Assembly: GCA_029565535.1 (NCBI GenBank)
Contig: JAKQNZ010000008.1
Location: 1-49,911 of the forward strand
Direction of reading: 5' to 3'
Length of the DNA stretch: 49,911 nt
Origin: Candidatus Cloacimonadota bacterium
Lineage (GTDB): Bacteria > Cloacimonadota > Cloacimonadia > Cloacimonadales > Cloacimonadaceae
The notes under the pieces are model-generated. The model saw nothing but the letters and a program-made list of their open reading frames with translations. It was not told the DNA's origin and searched no databases. The position numbers and the translations under genes were made by a program. How positions within the stretch are numbered: the first letter of the stretch is position 1; each line of letters starts with the position of its first letter. Below, piece by piece: positions 25,668-35,057 of this stretch.

Positions 25668-25692
25668 ATAAGGGGAACCGTGGTTTTGTCAA
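25665..25692 (-). promoter_or_regulatory. Candidate promoter of the secreted protein-prepilin peptidase operon
   Basis: TTGACA at 25692-25687 overlaps the stop of the aminotransferase gene. TATCTT at 25670-25665 follows after 16 nt. The ATG at 25630 is 34 nt further on. Confidence 0.45.
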
Positions 25693-26903
25693 GCTTTAAT
25701 GGTCTTGAGCAGACCGCCCAGGCGTTTGATTCCTGTTTCAATCTGCTCGAGAGTGGAATAGGTGAAGTTCAAACGCAGACAATTATACTTTTCCTGACCT
25801 TCAGGATAAAACTTGCTCCCAGGAATAAAGGTAACCAGGTGGTCTTTAGCCTGGTAGAAAAGACTGTCGGCATTCACTTCTTCAGGTAGCCAAACCCACA
25901 AGAAGATTCCGCCAGATGGCTTTGTCCAGCTTACGGTTTTCGGCATTTCTTCGCTCAGGCAATTTAACATCTTTTCCAGATAAGGCTTGTAAAACTCACA
26001 AATCCACTTGATGTGTGGTTCCATATAGCCCCCTGCGAAAAACCTGGCAGCTACCCGCTGGGTAACACAGTCGGGGCTAACGGTTACCTTTTGTTGCCAG
26101 GAAACCATTTTATGGATCAACTCTTTATCGCCTTTTGCATAAGCTACCCGCATACCTGGACCTAGAATCTTGGAAAACGATACTATCTCGGTTACTAACG
26201 AAACATCGTTCATTTCGTTTAATGCAATGTTAAAGAGGGTTGGCAGCGGTTCACCCGATAAACGCAGCCGGGAATATGGATTATCTTCCAAAATTAAGAG
26301 ATTCTGTGCTTTGCAGTAATTCAGCAGCTCACGGCGGCGTGCCAGACTCATGCTGATTCCCGCAGGATTTTGAAAATCGGGGATAGTATATACAAACTTC
26401 AGGTTTTTTCCCATGGCTCGAAGCTGCTTTACTTTGGCGGACAAGGCATTCAGATCTATGCCTTCGCTATCCATCGGTATGCTTTGTACGTCTGCCTGCA
26501 GAGCATCAAATACAACCAGAGTTCCCAAAAAAGTAGGCGCTTCGCAGAAGATCACATCTCCCGGGTTTATCAAAGCGCGGCCCATGTAGTATATTGCATT
26601 GGTTGCGCCCACGGCCGTCATCAGGTTATCATGATTCAGTTGAGAATAGCCTTCCCATTTCAACAATTCATCCTTCAGCATGCCATCGCCTTCACTGGCT
26701 CCATACTGCAAGACGTCCCTGCCATCCTCGACTACCACTTCAGAATAGAGTCTGCTTAGCGTTTCCTTGGGAAAAGTGGCTGGAGAAGGAAAACCTCCGG
26801 CAAAGGAGATCAATCCTGGCACATTTTTCGTGGCCGCTACCAACTCTCTGATCAGAGAAGATTTCATTACTTTGGTGGTATCGGAAAAGTAGTTTGATAT
26901 CAT
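25689..26903 (-). CDS. PLP-dependent aminotransferase, class I/II (2-aminoadipate/LysN-like)
   Basis: Fold-type I aminotransferase of 404 residues. The PLP lysine is Lys 245 in SFSKILGPGMRVAY, with Asp 207 (EDNPYSRLR) contacting the ring nitrogen. FAGGFPSPATFP and QYGASEGDGMLKDEL near the N-terminus and PDFQNPAGISMS are typical of the LysN/aromatic aminotransferase II/MocR-related group, which acts on 2-aminoadipate, branched-chain or aromatic amino acids. There is no N-terminal DNA-binding domain, so it is an enzyme and not a MocR regulator. It lies 40 bp after asnS in a minus-strand operon with a threonine dehydrogenase, hinting at amino-acid fermentation. Substrate cannot be read from sequence. 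Confidence 0.88.
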   Translation of the reverse strand: MISNYFSDTTKVMKSSLIRELVAATKNVPGLISFAGGFPSPATFPKETLSRLYSEVVVEDGRDVLQYGASEGDGMLKDELLKWEGYSQLNHDNLMTAVGATNAIYYMGRALINPGDVIFCEAPTFLGTLVVFDALQADVQSIPMDSEGIDLNALSAKVKQLRAMGKNLKFVYTIPDFQNPAGISMSLARRRELLNYCKAQNLLILEDNPYSRLRLSGEPLPTLFNIALNEMNDVSLVTEIVSFSKILGPGMRVAYAKGDKELIHKMVSWQQKVTVSPDCVTQRVAARFFAGGYMEPHIKWICEFYKPYLEKMLNCLSEEMPKTVSWTKPSGGIFLWVWLPEEVNADSLFYQAKDHLVTFIPGSKFYPEGQEKYNCLRLNFTYSTLEQIETGIKRLGGLLKTIKA

Positions 26904-26943
26904 GTATAACCTCAGTTAATGTATTGTTCGATCTTCGAACCAG

Positions 26944-28239
26944 TTAGGGGTATATCCGGTAAATCATTCTGGGGAAAGGTATTGTTTCGCGGATATGGTG
27001 AATTCCGCTCATCCAGGTTACCAGGCGTTCGAGGCCGATGCCGAATCCGCTATGCGGCACAGAGCCATATTTGCGCAAATCGAGGAACCATTGATAGTCT
27101 TCGATTGGCATCTTCTCGGCTTGCATCCTGGCCAGTAGCAGATCGTGGTCATCCTCACGCTGGCTACCGCCGATAATCTCGCCAAAGCCCTCTGGGGCAA
27201 TCAGATCATCACCCAAAACCACATCTGGGTTTTCGGGATCACGCTTCATGTAGAACGCTTTTATCTCTTTGGGCCAGCGTTCGATAAAGATCGGCACTGG
27301 CGAACCTTCGGTCAGCATCACTTCATCCTGAGCTCCCAGGTCGCTGCCATGGTCTATTTCGCTACCTTTGGATTTAAGATACTCCACCGCTTCATAGTGG
27401 GTCATCCGTTTAAACGGCGCATCGGCTGCTTGCAGGGCTTCTTTATCCCGCTCCAGAATAGTTAGTTCCCGGTCGCATTTGGTAAGCACGGTTCTGATAA
27501 CATGGCGGATCAGGCCTTCCTGTATCTGCATGTTTTCTTCGTGTTCCACATAGGCAGCTTCGGCGTCCATCATCCAAAATTCCGTTAGGTGTTTGCGGGT
27601 TTTGGAGCGTTCGGCGCGAAACACCGGTCCAAAGTCGTAAACTCGTCCCAGGCTCATTATGCCGGTCTCCAGATAAAGTTGGCCACTTTGAGAAAGATAG
27701 GCTTTTCCCTCGTCGAAGTAATCCAGTTCAAACAGGGTAGTGGTTCCTTCGCAGGCGTTGGGAGTAAGAATAGGGCTGTCGAACCGGAAAAAATCGTTGT
27801 CATTCAGGTATTCGCAGATTGCGTAGTAAACTGTGTGGCGGATACGCAGAACCGCCCACTGCTTCGGCGAACGAATCCAGAGATGGCGATTGGAAAGAAG
27901 AAAATCTGGTCCGTGTTCTTTTTTGCTTATGGGATATTCCTCAGCGATCTGGACTGGCTGGACGCTTTTTATATCCAGCTCATATACTCCCTCTTGTTTG
28001 GGATGCTGCTTTGGTACTCCTGTAATGATCACCGAAGATTCCAGGCTGAGGCGTTTGGCGGTTTCGAAGGCTTCTTCTCCGAGATCTGGTTTAAAGGCTA
28101 TGGTCTGCATTTCGCCGCTGCCATCTCTCAGAATGATAAACACCAGTTTTCCGCTCTGGCGGATATTGCGTACCCAGCCTTTCAAGCAAATTTCCTGCCC
28201 AAGATAGGTGGCAATGTCTTTAATAAGAATGTGTTGCAT
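26944..28239 (-). CDS. asnS: Asparaginyl-tRNA synthetase
   Basis: Class II synthetase of 431 residues with an N-terminal OB anticodon domain (CLKGWVRNIRQSGKLVF). Motif 2 is FRAERSKTRKHLTEF and motif 3 is GFGIGLERLVTWM. The sequence TPNACEGTTTLFELDYF separates AsnRS from AspRS. The catalytic core is complete. It lies between the aminotransferase (40 bp) and the Gfo/Idh/MocA gene (12 bp), the ordinary placement of a housekeeping gene in a mixed operon. Confidence 0.95.
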   Translation of the reverse strand: MQHILIKDIATYLGQEICLKGWVRNIRQSGKLVFIILRDGSGEMQTIAFKPDLGEEAFETAKRLSLESSVIITGVPKQHPKQEGVYELDIKSVQPVQIAEEYPISKKEHGPDFLLSNRHLWIRSPKQWAVLRIRHTVYYAICEYLNDNDFFRFDSPILTPNACEGTTTLFELDYFDEGKAYLSQSGQLYLETGIMSLGRVYDFGPVFRAERSKTRKHLTEFWMMDAEAAYVEHEENMQIQEGLIRHVIRTVLTKCDRELTILERDKEALQAADAPFKRMTHYEAVEYLKSKGSEIDHGSDLGAQDEVMLTEGSPVPIFIERWPKEIKAFYMKRDPENPDVVLGDDLIAPEGFGEIIGGSQREDDHDLLLARMQAEKMPIEDYQWFLDLRKYGSVPHSGFGIGLERLVTWMSGIHHIRETIPFPRMIYRIYP

Positions 28240-28251
28240 ATTGAATACCTG

Positions 28252-29241
28252 TTATGAAAGTTTCTGATTGGTGGTTTGAATCTGCTTGATAATCTTCAGG
28301 GCAATATCCAAAGCCCGGGTTCCCGCGATGCCGTCAACTATCGGTTTTTTATCGTTCACAATGCAATCCACAAATGACTCCAACTCCATGGTCAGGGCGT
28401 CTTTAGGGCTGTCGCTAACGTCGAATTGTTGCATATCAACCAGTTGTTCAGGCTTTATCTCAGTAGAGCCCATCAGAATCTGGGGCAGCAGTTGCATTAT
28501 GTTGCCGCTTTTCTTCAGCACTCGCACCTGCTTGGCCTGAAAGTCCATTGTTATGTAGGCGTCTCTTTGGAAAAAGCGCAGCTTGCGTTCCTGTTTCATA
28601 GAAACGCGCGACGAAGTGACATTGGCAATAGCGCCGTTGGCAAATTCGATGCGGGCATTGGCGATATCAATGCTGGGGGTAAGGATACCAACTCCGCTAG
28701 CTCTGATTTCCGTTACCGGGCTATTCACAAAGCTTAGGATAAGGTCGATGTCGTGAATCATCAAATCCAGCACTACGGGGACGTCCGTACCGCGATGATG
28801 GAAAGTGGAGAGCCGGTGCGATTCGATAAACATCGGCTCCCCAATCTCGTGTTCAATCTTCAGGATTACGGGATTGAAGCGTTCAATATGCCCCACTTGG
28901 ATTTTCAATCCTTTCTGCTCTGCCAGAGCCAGCAGTTCTTCAGCCTGAGCAAGTTCGCTGGTGATTGGCTTTTCCAGAAAGATGTGTTTGCCGGCCAGCA
29001 GTGCGGGTTTGGCAAGCTCATAATGTGCTGTGGTGGTGGCGGCGATATCTATGGCGTCAGTGGCATCCAGCAGGGCTTGGTAGCTTTCGAAGGCTTGTGT
29101 TTCCAGTTTTTCAGCAATTTCATGGGCACGCTGGGGATTACGGTCATAAATTCCGGCCAGGCAGGCACCTTCGATTGCCTGAAATTTGCGCGCATGATGC
29201 TGTCCCAGGTGGCCAACGCCGACTACTCCAATCCGTATCAT
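28252..29241 (-). CDS. Gfo/Idh/MocA family NAD(P)-dependent oxidoreductase
   Basis: 329 residues with an N-terminal Rossmann domain (GVVGVGHLGQHHARKF, glycines at about 7-12), the family EKP motif in HIFLEKPITSELAQA and a C-terminal alpha/beta substrate domain containing VVLDLMIHDIDLILSF, where the His in MIHD is the usual catalytic residue. The start GVGHLGQHHA resembles the sugar-nucleotide 3-dehydrogenases found with lipid A genes (GnnA type), but no partner aminotransferase gnnB or lpx gene is adjacent. Substrate is therefore open. It lies 8 bp after the threonine dehydrogenase gene. Confidence 0.82.
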   Translation of the reverse strand: MIRIGVVGVGHLGQHHARKFQAIEGACLAGIYDRNPQRAHEIAEKLETQAFESYQALLDATDAIDIAATTTAHYELAKPALLAGKHIFLEKPITSELAQAEELLALAEQKGLKIQVGHIERFNPVILKIEHEIGEPMFIESHRLSTFHHRGTDVPVVLDLMIHDIDLILSFVNSPVTEIRASGVGILTPSIDIANARIEFANGAIANVTSSRVSMKQERKLRFFQRDAYITMDFQAKQVRVLKKSGNIMQLLPQILMGSTEIKPEQLVDMQQFDVSDSPKDALTMELESFVDCIVNDKKPIVDGIAGTRALDIALKIIKQIQTTNQKLS

Positions 29242-29249
29242 CTTGGCTC

Positions 29250-30200
29250 TTACTTCAGTTTGGCTGATAAGACTTTCAGCATGTCTTCAGTCATGCTTTT
29301 CAGGTTAAATTCCGGCTTCCAGCCCCATTCTTCCTTGGCGGCGCTTTGATCCATGGAGTTTGGCCAGCTATTGGCGATGGCTTGTTTGATGGGGTCGACC
29401 TTGTATTCCAAGCGGAAATCGGGGATATGTTTCTTGATTTCGGCGGCGATCATTTCGGGATCGAAGCTCATGGCCGTTACGTTGAAGCAATTGCGGTGTT
29501 TAAGCTTGCTGGGATCAGCTTCCATCACTTCTACACAAGCTCTCAGGGCATCGGGCATATACATCATGTCCAGGAAGGTTCCAGCGCTGAGGTTGCAGGT
29601 GTAGCTCTTGTTTTTGATGGCTTCGTAGTAAATTTCCACAGCATAGTCCGTAGTTCCGCCGCCAGGCAGAGTAACGTTGGAGATTATGCCGGGATAGCGC
29701 AGACCACGGGCGTCTACACCAAATTTCAGGTAATAGTAATCGCCTAAAAGTTCCGAAGCTACCTTGGATATGCCATAAACCGTGGTGGGGCGCATCAGAG
29801 TGTCCTGAGGAGTATTGTCCATGGGAGTACTGGGGCCGAAAGCGCCAATCGAGGAAGGAGTAAATACCGCGCCTTTCACTTCACGCATCACTTCCAGGGC
29901 ATTTATATGGCTGTCCATATTGATCTTCCAGGCCAGGGGTGGATTACCTTCACCTTTGGCAGAGAGCACAGCTACCAGATTGATAATGCTGTCGATCTTG
30001 TATTTCTTCACCACTTCATGCATGCGATTGGCTTCCAGGGCATCCATGTTTTCGCAGGGTCCACCTTCCATGATTTCACTGGGAAGCGGGGTGCTACGAT
30101 AGGCAGCGACAACTGCTGAACTGCCGTAAATGTTTCTGAGATAAGGAACAAGCTCCGAACCGATCTGTCCGGCAGCTCCAAGGACCAGGATGTTTTTCAT
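29250..30200 (-). CDS. SDR-type L-threonine 3-dehydrogenase (epimerase family)
   Basis: 316 residues of the extended SDR fold: GAAGQIG (8-14) for NAD, Tyr 142 and Lys 146 in TVYGISK, and Ser in TPSSIGAFGP. RYPGIIS followed by GGGTTDYAVEIYYEA and the later CNLSAGTFLDMMYMPDA are characteristic of the UDP-galactose epimerase-like threonine dehydrogenases, which convert threonine to 2-amino-3-ketobutyrate, rather than of sugar epimerases. Kbl, the usual partner, is not in the window. It is first in an operon with the oxidoreductase, asnS and aminotransferase. GGAG lies 6 nt before the ATG. Confidence 0.87.
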   Translation of the reverse strand: MKNILVLGAAGQIGSELVPYLRNIYGSSAVVAAYRSTPLPSEIMEGGPCENMDALEANRMHEVVKKYKIDSIINLVAVLSAKGEGNPPLAWKINMDSHINALEVMREVKGAVFTPSSIGAFGPSTPMDNTPQDTLMRPTTVYGISKVASELLGDYYYLKFGVDARGLRYPGIISNVTLPGGGTTDYAVEIYYEAIKNKSYTCNLSAGTFLDMMYMPDALRACVEVMEADPSKLKHRNCFNVTAMSFDPEMIAAEIKKHIPDFRLEYKVDPIKQAIANSWPNSMDQSAAKEEWGWKPEFNLKSMTEDMLKVLSAKLK

Positions 30201-30264
30201 TGAGGACTCCGTTGTATAATAGTATTATTTCAGTTTTTAACCCTTTTTCAGACATGGCCTGCTT

Positions 30265-30270
30265 TGTCAA
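30265..30270 (-). promoter_or_regulatory. TTGACA box, candidate -35 of the threonine dehydrogenase-asnS operon
   Basis: Perfect hexamer on the minus strand, 64 nt before the ATG at 30200. No clear -10 stands out in the A-rich stretch that follows. Confidence 0.35.
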
Positions 30271-30351
30271 TGCTTTTGTTTGGGCTTCATTACCTGAGCT
30301 TCAGCGATTCGATGATCCGATTTGTCAGAACGGGTATTCCTCAGGTAACGA

Positions 30352-30380
30352 TAACAGCCCTGGAATTTCCAGGGCTGTTA
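30352..30380 (-). terminator. Perfect hairpin downstream of the C25 peptidase gene
   Basis: TAACAGCCCTGGAA (30352-30365) and TTCCAGGGCTGTTA (30367-30380) are exact reverse complements around one T; in practice the innermost bases form the loop. It lies 38 bp past the peptidase stop. No T-run follows on the minus strand, so it may terminate with help or protect the mRNA end. Confidence 0.5.
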
Positions 30381-30418
30381 ATCGAATCTATTCTTCAGTT
30401 AGGCTTGTTTACTCCTGC

Positions 30419-33400
30419 TTATTTCATCATGAGCATTTTTTGGGTTTTCTTATAGCCATTCATTTCCAAACGATAGAAGAACAGACCTGAACTCACGGCA
30501 TTGCCCTGGTTGTCTGTTCCGTTCCATTCCAGTCTATTATCACCAGCGCTGAGGTAGCCATTTACCAGGGTTTTCACTAATTGTCCCTTCAGGTTATATA
30601 TCTCCAGCTTGGCTTTGCCGGGTTTGGCTGCGTTGAAGGCGATAGTGGTGCTGGGATTGAAAGGATTTGGATAATTGCGCAGGTTGCTAACCGGATGGGG
30701 GCTTACCAAATCTTGATTTGCCACATAGCTGTCGGGTGCTGTGGTCGTGAATTTCACAGCCAGGCCTGCGCTCAAAAGCGGAGCAGTGGCGGGATAGGTG
30801 TTTCCATGAGTGAAGGTCAAACCTCTCAATTGGGTGTGGTCTTCGATGCCCACAGTGCTATAGTTGGTGGTAGTGCCGGGATTATCAACGGTGTGATATT
30901 GGATTACGATATCGCCATCCTGTCCGTTGCGAGGATAAAGGATTATCTGGAATTTTTCCAGAGAGGCGTTCTCCATCAGGTCTATTGTATATTGGTTATA
31001 GGCTTTATTCCATTCCACGATGTAGCGATTATTAGCGGTGTCGTGCCAGTAGATCATGCGGATATCGTTGAAGATGCCATTACCTTCGTTATCCACACCG
31101 GTTTTCATTCCTTTCAGATCGTCCCAGTATCCGGCAATCATGGCATAAGGTCCCAGGGCAGCAGGAATGTAGCAATTGTAGAAATCCACCATATCGGTAG
31201 GGACAAAGGAAAGCCAGCCATTTGAACAGATGCTTACGCTGTTGTAATCCCGTCCATAAAAACGGAAATTGAAAGGCAGATTTACAGTCCTGGTTCCGTC
31301 GTCCTTGGTTAGAAACACATCGCCCAGAGGTGTTCCACCTTCGGGATCAAGCTCTATCCAGTTGTATACCGGAGCCTGTTCGTAAGCCGTGTCGGTGGAA
31401 TCATACGCATAATAGCCGTATTCGCAGGGGCCGGTGGGATCATTAGTGCCGGGATTTCCAGCGGTAGCGCTATAGAAGCAGAAATAACTATACCCGCTTT
31501 CATTTGTGGCATCGAAGCGGAAAGGCAGATTTCGGCCTTCCCAGGTATCGGAAGCCAATGTGATGCTGGCATTAAACTGCTTTTCTTCACCAGCAGCCAG
31601 ATTACCAATGTTGATCGGAGCGCTTTGTGCAGAAGCGGCTGTACTGAGAGATTGCACATGGATATTGATGTTATTCATGTCCACATTTCCGGCATTGCAA
31701 ACCGTAAAGCTAATGTTATTGGCCTGGCCGAGGGCAAAGGTACCTGTGTGATTGTAAACTATGATCTTGGCACCGCCGGCTTTTAGTTGAAACACCTTGG
31801 TCGTAGCAGGATTGGTAGTGGTGATGATAAAATCAAGGATTTCGCCGGGATAGATAGCTCCGGAGGTGCTGAAGGCAAAGCTGAGGTTGGCCGTGGCTCC
31901 AGCAGCCAGACTGGCCATATTCTGGGTATTTTGTGTAATATTCACGGCCGGATGCGAGCAACTGAGAGTAAGCGCTGTGTTGCTGAAAGCGGCAGTGGAG
32001 AAGTTCTTTACCTGCAGGTTAAGTTCGTAATTGCTGGCAGGATTGATGTAAGCTTCATTCAGGCTGTTATCCACAATCCCAAGAGTTGCATCTTCGCTGG
32101 GGCTTAGCTGAGCTACCAGAGGAACGAAGTTTGGTTTGGTAATTGTGATGGTCAGGTTTCCGCTTTGCTCGGGATCAAGAGGCAGGATAGCATAGCCATT
32201 CTGTACTGTGGCATACAGATAGTCGGTTCCATTTTTGGTGCCGGAAACCATTGCCCCATCCAGGTTGGCCGCTTCGATGCGGATATGGCTGTCGCTTTGG
32301 GCATATTCCAGTCCGCCCTGAATTACAGAACTGGGGATGGTATTGGGAGTAAGAACCCACATATTCAGGCTGGGATCGCTGAGGATATTATAAACGTGAT
32401 AATAGAAAGGTACGTATTGGCCAGCAGCGATATCATTGGGGAAATTCTTGTAAAGCTCAATCTTTCCGAGCAAAACGCTGGTTCCAAAACCTCGCACGCC
32501 TTGATCGAGGATACTTCGGAAAGCACCACTTGAGATGGAGTTGTTCAATCTGGTTTTGGTATGCAGGTCGCTGGGTCCTACGAAAGCAATACAGCCGCCA
32601 GGAGTGGACATGGTTCCCATGCGCATCCATTTTTCACCAAAACTGGGATTCACGGAATTGGCAAAGTCGCCGGTATTACAAACAATGGAGAAAACAATTG
32701 GCATCTTAGCGCCGTTGAAGGTAGAATTCAAGTCGGGAATATGGAAGGATGGATAGTGCCATCCGTTGGCGTCACCCCAGCCCCGGTAGCTGATGAACTG
32801 AACCCCTTGGTTGATAGCTTGCAAAATACTGGAGGTTCCGGGATAACTGGGCGGGTAAAATACACTGTCTACTTGAGTATATCCATGACCCAACATTTTA
32901 TCGCGGAGCCAACGCGACATATAAACGGGGGTAGTGGGGCGTAACCCGCCTTCAGCATAATTACCGGCCACTACGAGGGCTTTCTTCATCCAGTTGGTGT
33001 CGGTCATCGAAGGGGTTTTCTCGTAGCTTATGGTTTTGTTCGTCATGGTGATGAATTCACTGGCATCGGCAAAGGAAAAACGGCCAACTACCATTTCCGG
33101 GAAATAATCTTCTCCGTCCAAAGTGGCGAAGTAGTTATCGTCAGCATCGTTTTCGGCATATTCAGGGGAGGGATAGAAATTTGTGGGTATGGCAAAAGTA
33201 CCATTCACATCACCCCACAGGAAAAGATAATCGCACTGATACTGCTGATAGTGCGCCAGGATGGCAGCTTTGATGTCCTGTAGGGAACTGCCCAGGTCAG
33301 AGCGGTTCAGAACGTAAACATCATAACCTTGGGAGCGTTTCCATTTCAGATATTCGGTTTGATAAGCTGCCAATTGGCTGTGGCTGATGATCAGCATCTT

Positions 33401-33943
33401 AGGCCGGTTGAGGGGAAGAGTGCGTAGGTATGAGTAGTCAAAATTATCTGCCAGAGCTTTATAAGCCTCAACAAAAGCGGGGGAGAGCCCGTTTGGTATG
33501 GCCACTGGCTGGCTGCCAAGCAATTCAAAGTTGATCTCAGCCAGGGTCTTGATTTGCTCGCCGGCTTCCTTTTGGGTGCTTATCTTCACCGTCCAACCCT
33601 GCATTTCACGAAAAGTGAAACCATGCACCAGAGTGACCGCCTCAGTATCGCGGGTATTTTCACTATACAGGAAATTACCCTGGCGGTCATACACATTCCA
33701 TAACATGCCAATCAGGTTGATTTCCGCATTTGCATAGGGAAAGGCAAAAGTGCGGGTGATAACCGGCAGACTGGGCTGGACATCACCTTCATCCAGGTTT
33801 GCTTCTGCGTTGGGGATGGGTGCCAATTGCAATTGCTGCAGACGGGCTGTCAGAACGTTGCCGTTTGTACGGTATTGCTGCAAACTGGTAGCTCCCAGCA
33901 AAGCGCAGCAAAGCAGCATCAGGATCACTATATACTGTTTCAT
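30419..33943 (-). CDS. Secreted C25 (gingipain-type) cysteine peptidase with Por-secretion/FlgD-like tail
   Basis: 1174 residues. A signal peptide (about 1-20) is followed by a propeptide-like region, then a C25 domain (about 180-570) with YLFLWGDVNG, VVGRFSFADASEF, VQFISYRGWGDANGWHYP, the nucleophile Cys 422 in SIVCNTGDF, and ILSDPSL. In gingipains the His precedes this in a GHG motif; here the motif is GWG with Trp 389, and the nearest His is 396. Several Ig-like beta domains follow (570-1080). The last 85 residues, from NYPNPFNPSTTI to KKTQKMLMMK, are the type A sorting or FlgD-like tail that directs surface export. GGGAGGAATA precedes the ATG at 33943. Adhesin or degradative protease; catalysis is uncertain. 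Confidence 0.85.
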   Translation of the reverse strand: MKQYIVILMLLCCALLGATSLQQYRTNGNVLTARLQQLQLAPIPNAEANLDEGDVQPSLPVITRTFAFPYANAEINLIGMLWNVYDRQGNFLYSENTRDTEAVTLVHGFTFREMQGWTVKISTQKEAGEQIKTLAEINFELLGSQPVAIPNGLSPAFVEAYKALADNFDYSYLRTLPLNRPKMLIISHSQLAAYQTEYLKWKRSQGYDVYVLNRSDLGSSLQDIKAAILAHYQQYQCDYLFLWGDVNGTFAIPTNFYPSPEYAENDADDNYFATLDGEDYFPEMVVGRFSFADASEFITMTNKTISYEKTPSMTDTNWMKKALVVAGNYAEGGLRPTTPVYMSRWLRDKMLGHGYTQVDSVFYPPSYPGTSSILQAINQGVQFISYRGWGDANGWHYPSFHIPDLNSTFNGAKMPIVFSIVCNTGDFANSVNPSFGEKWMRMGTMSTPGGCIAFVGPSDLHTKTRLNNSISSGAFRSILDQGVRGFGTSVLLGKIELYKNFPNDIAAGQYVPFYYHVYNILSDPSLNMWVLTPNTIPSSVIQGGLEYAQSDSHIRIEAANLDGAMVSGTKNGTDYLYATVQNGYAILPLDPEQSGNLTITITKPNFVPLVAQLSPSEDATLGIVDNSLNEAYINPASNYELNLQVKNFSTAAFSNTALTLSCSHPAVNITQNTQNMASLAAGATANLSFAFSTSGAIYPGEILDFIITTTNPATTKVFQLKAGGAKIIVYNHTGTFALGQANNISFTVCNAGNVDMNNINIHVQSLSTAASAQSAPINIGNLAAGEEKQFNASITLASDTWEGRNLPFRFDATNESGYSYFCFYSATAGNPGTNDPTGPCEYGYYAYDSTDTAYEQAPVYNWIELDPEGGTPLGDVFLTKDDGTRTVNLPFNFRFYGRDYNSVSICSNGWLSFVPTDMVDFYNCYIPAALGPYAMIAGYWDDLKGMKTGVDNEGNGIFNDIRMIYWHDTANNRYIVEWNKAYNQYTIDLMENASLEKFQIILYPRNGQDGDIVIQYHTVDNPGTTTNYSTVGIEDHTQLRGLTFTHGNTYPATAPLLSAGLAVKFTTTAPDSYVANQDLVSPHPVSNLRNYPNPFNPSTTIAFNAAKPGKAKLEIYNLKGQLVKTLVNGYLSAGDNRLEWNGTDNQGNAVSSGLFFYRLEMNGYKKTQKMLMMK

Positions 33944-34074
33944 TATTCCTCCCATTTTTGGTTGATTTCTCTGATATGCAATTAGCTTTCCAAATCCGCC
34001 ATGGATTCATGGACTCAGTTTTTTTCTGCGTTTTGGCTTCAACTTTGCATATTTTACTTGCCTGTTTGGTTAGC

Positions 34075-34090
34075 TTGACAGCTTTTGACA
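34075..34090 (+). promoter_or_regulatory. Twin TTGACA boxes upstream of the EEP lipoprotein gene
   Basis: TTGACA occurs at 34075-34080 and again at 34085-34090, one helical turn apart, 53 and 43 nt before the ATG at 34134. Either could be a -35; no good -10 is seen. The gap also serves the divergent C25 gene, for which no clear box was found. Confidence 0.35.
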
Positions 34091-34133
34091 CACCTTCCGA
34101 AACAAACACACTAACGGATTATAAGGAAATAAG

Positions 34134-35057
34134 ATGCGTAATACAATAAAAATGCTGTTTCTGCTAAGCTTGCTTGGCTTCTTATTCTCCTGTGGCAAGA
34201 ATGATATTCTTACCCCGGATGAAAAGCCAGGGATTCAGTTTGGCACTATAAACACACTGGATATCGTAACCTGGAATCTGAAGCTTTTTCCCGAGGAGAC
34301 TGATTTAGTTTCCCTGAAACAGATGATTCCGGCTATTGGTGCAGACGTGATAGCCTTTCAGGAGATTATGGACTATACAGCCTTCATGCAGATGGCGGAA
34401 GACATACCATATTATGACGCTTTTGTATATGATGCTACTTCTGATTACCGGCTGGCCTACCTTTATGATACCAGAACCATTACTATTATCGATCAATATA
34501 CTATATACAATAACGACAGCAATCCTTTTCCCCGGCCTCCTTATGTATTGGAAATCGAGTGGCAGGGAACGCCATATTACATTATAAACAACCACCTGAA
34601 GGCTTATGGCGACAATTTCATCGACGAAACCGCCGACAACGACGAGGAAGTACGGCGGCGTCTGGCATGTCAGAAACTTGACCTGTACATTACTGCCAAT
34701 CTTCCCGACAGCAGGGTAGTGGTATTGGGAGATCTGAACGACCAGATTGCCGAACCCAGGGAGTATAACGTCTTCCTTAGTTTTATCGACAAACCTCAGC
34801 ATTATCTCTTTGCAGATATGGATATCGCTCTGGCTCCCAGCTACAACACTGTCTCATATCCCAGTTCTCTGAGCCATATCGATCACATCCTGATTACCAA
34901 CGAGCTTTTTGCGGATTTTATCGGCACCGGATCATATTGTAAAACAATCCTGGCCGAAAGCTGGATGCTAAATTGGGCAAACTACTCGTCCAGTATCTCT
35001 GATCACCGGCCAGTTGGTATCAGGCTCGCTCCACCTGCATCTTTTCCAGGCAGTTAA
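34134..35057 (+). CDS. Endonuclease/exonuclease/phosphatase family lipoprotein
   Basis: 307 residues with a lipoprotein signal (lipobox LFSC, Cys about 20), so it is anchored outside the cytoplasm. The EEP fold motifs are in order: VTWNLKLFPEE, DVIAFQEIMD (metal Glu), YIINNHLKA, VVVLGDLND (catalytic Asp and Asn), LSHIDHILI and the C-terminal SDHRPVGIRL (catalytic His). All metal and catalytic residues of the DNase I/phosphodiesterase family are present. A secreted nuclease for DNA scavenging, or a phosphodiesterase, is likely. AAGGAA lies 5 nt before the ATG. It stands alone, divergent from the C25 gene. Confidence 0.87.
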   Translation: MRNTIKMLFLLSLLGFLFSCGKNDILTPDEKPGIQFGTINTLDIVTWNLKLFPEETDLVSLKQMIPAIGADVIAFQEIMDYTAFMQMAEDIPYYDAFVYDATSDYRLAYLYDTRTITIIDQYTIYNNDSNPFPRPPYVLEIEWQGTPYYIINNHLKAYGDNFIDETADNDEEVRRRLACQKLDLYITANLPDSRVVVLGDLNDQIAEPREYNVFLSFIDKPQHYLFADMDIALAPSYNTVSYPSSLSHIDHILITNELFADFIGTGSYCKTILAESWMLNWANYSSSISDHRPVGIRLAPPASFPGS

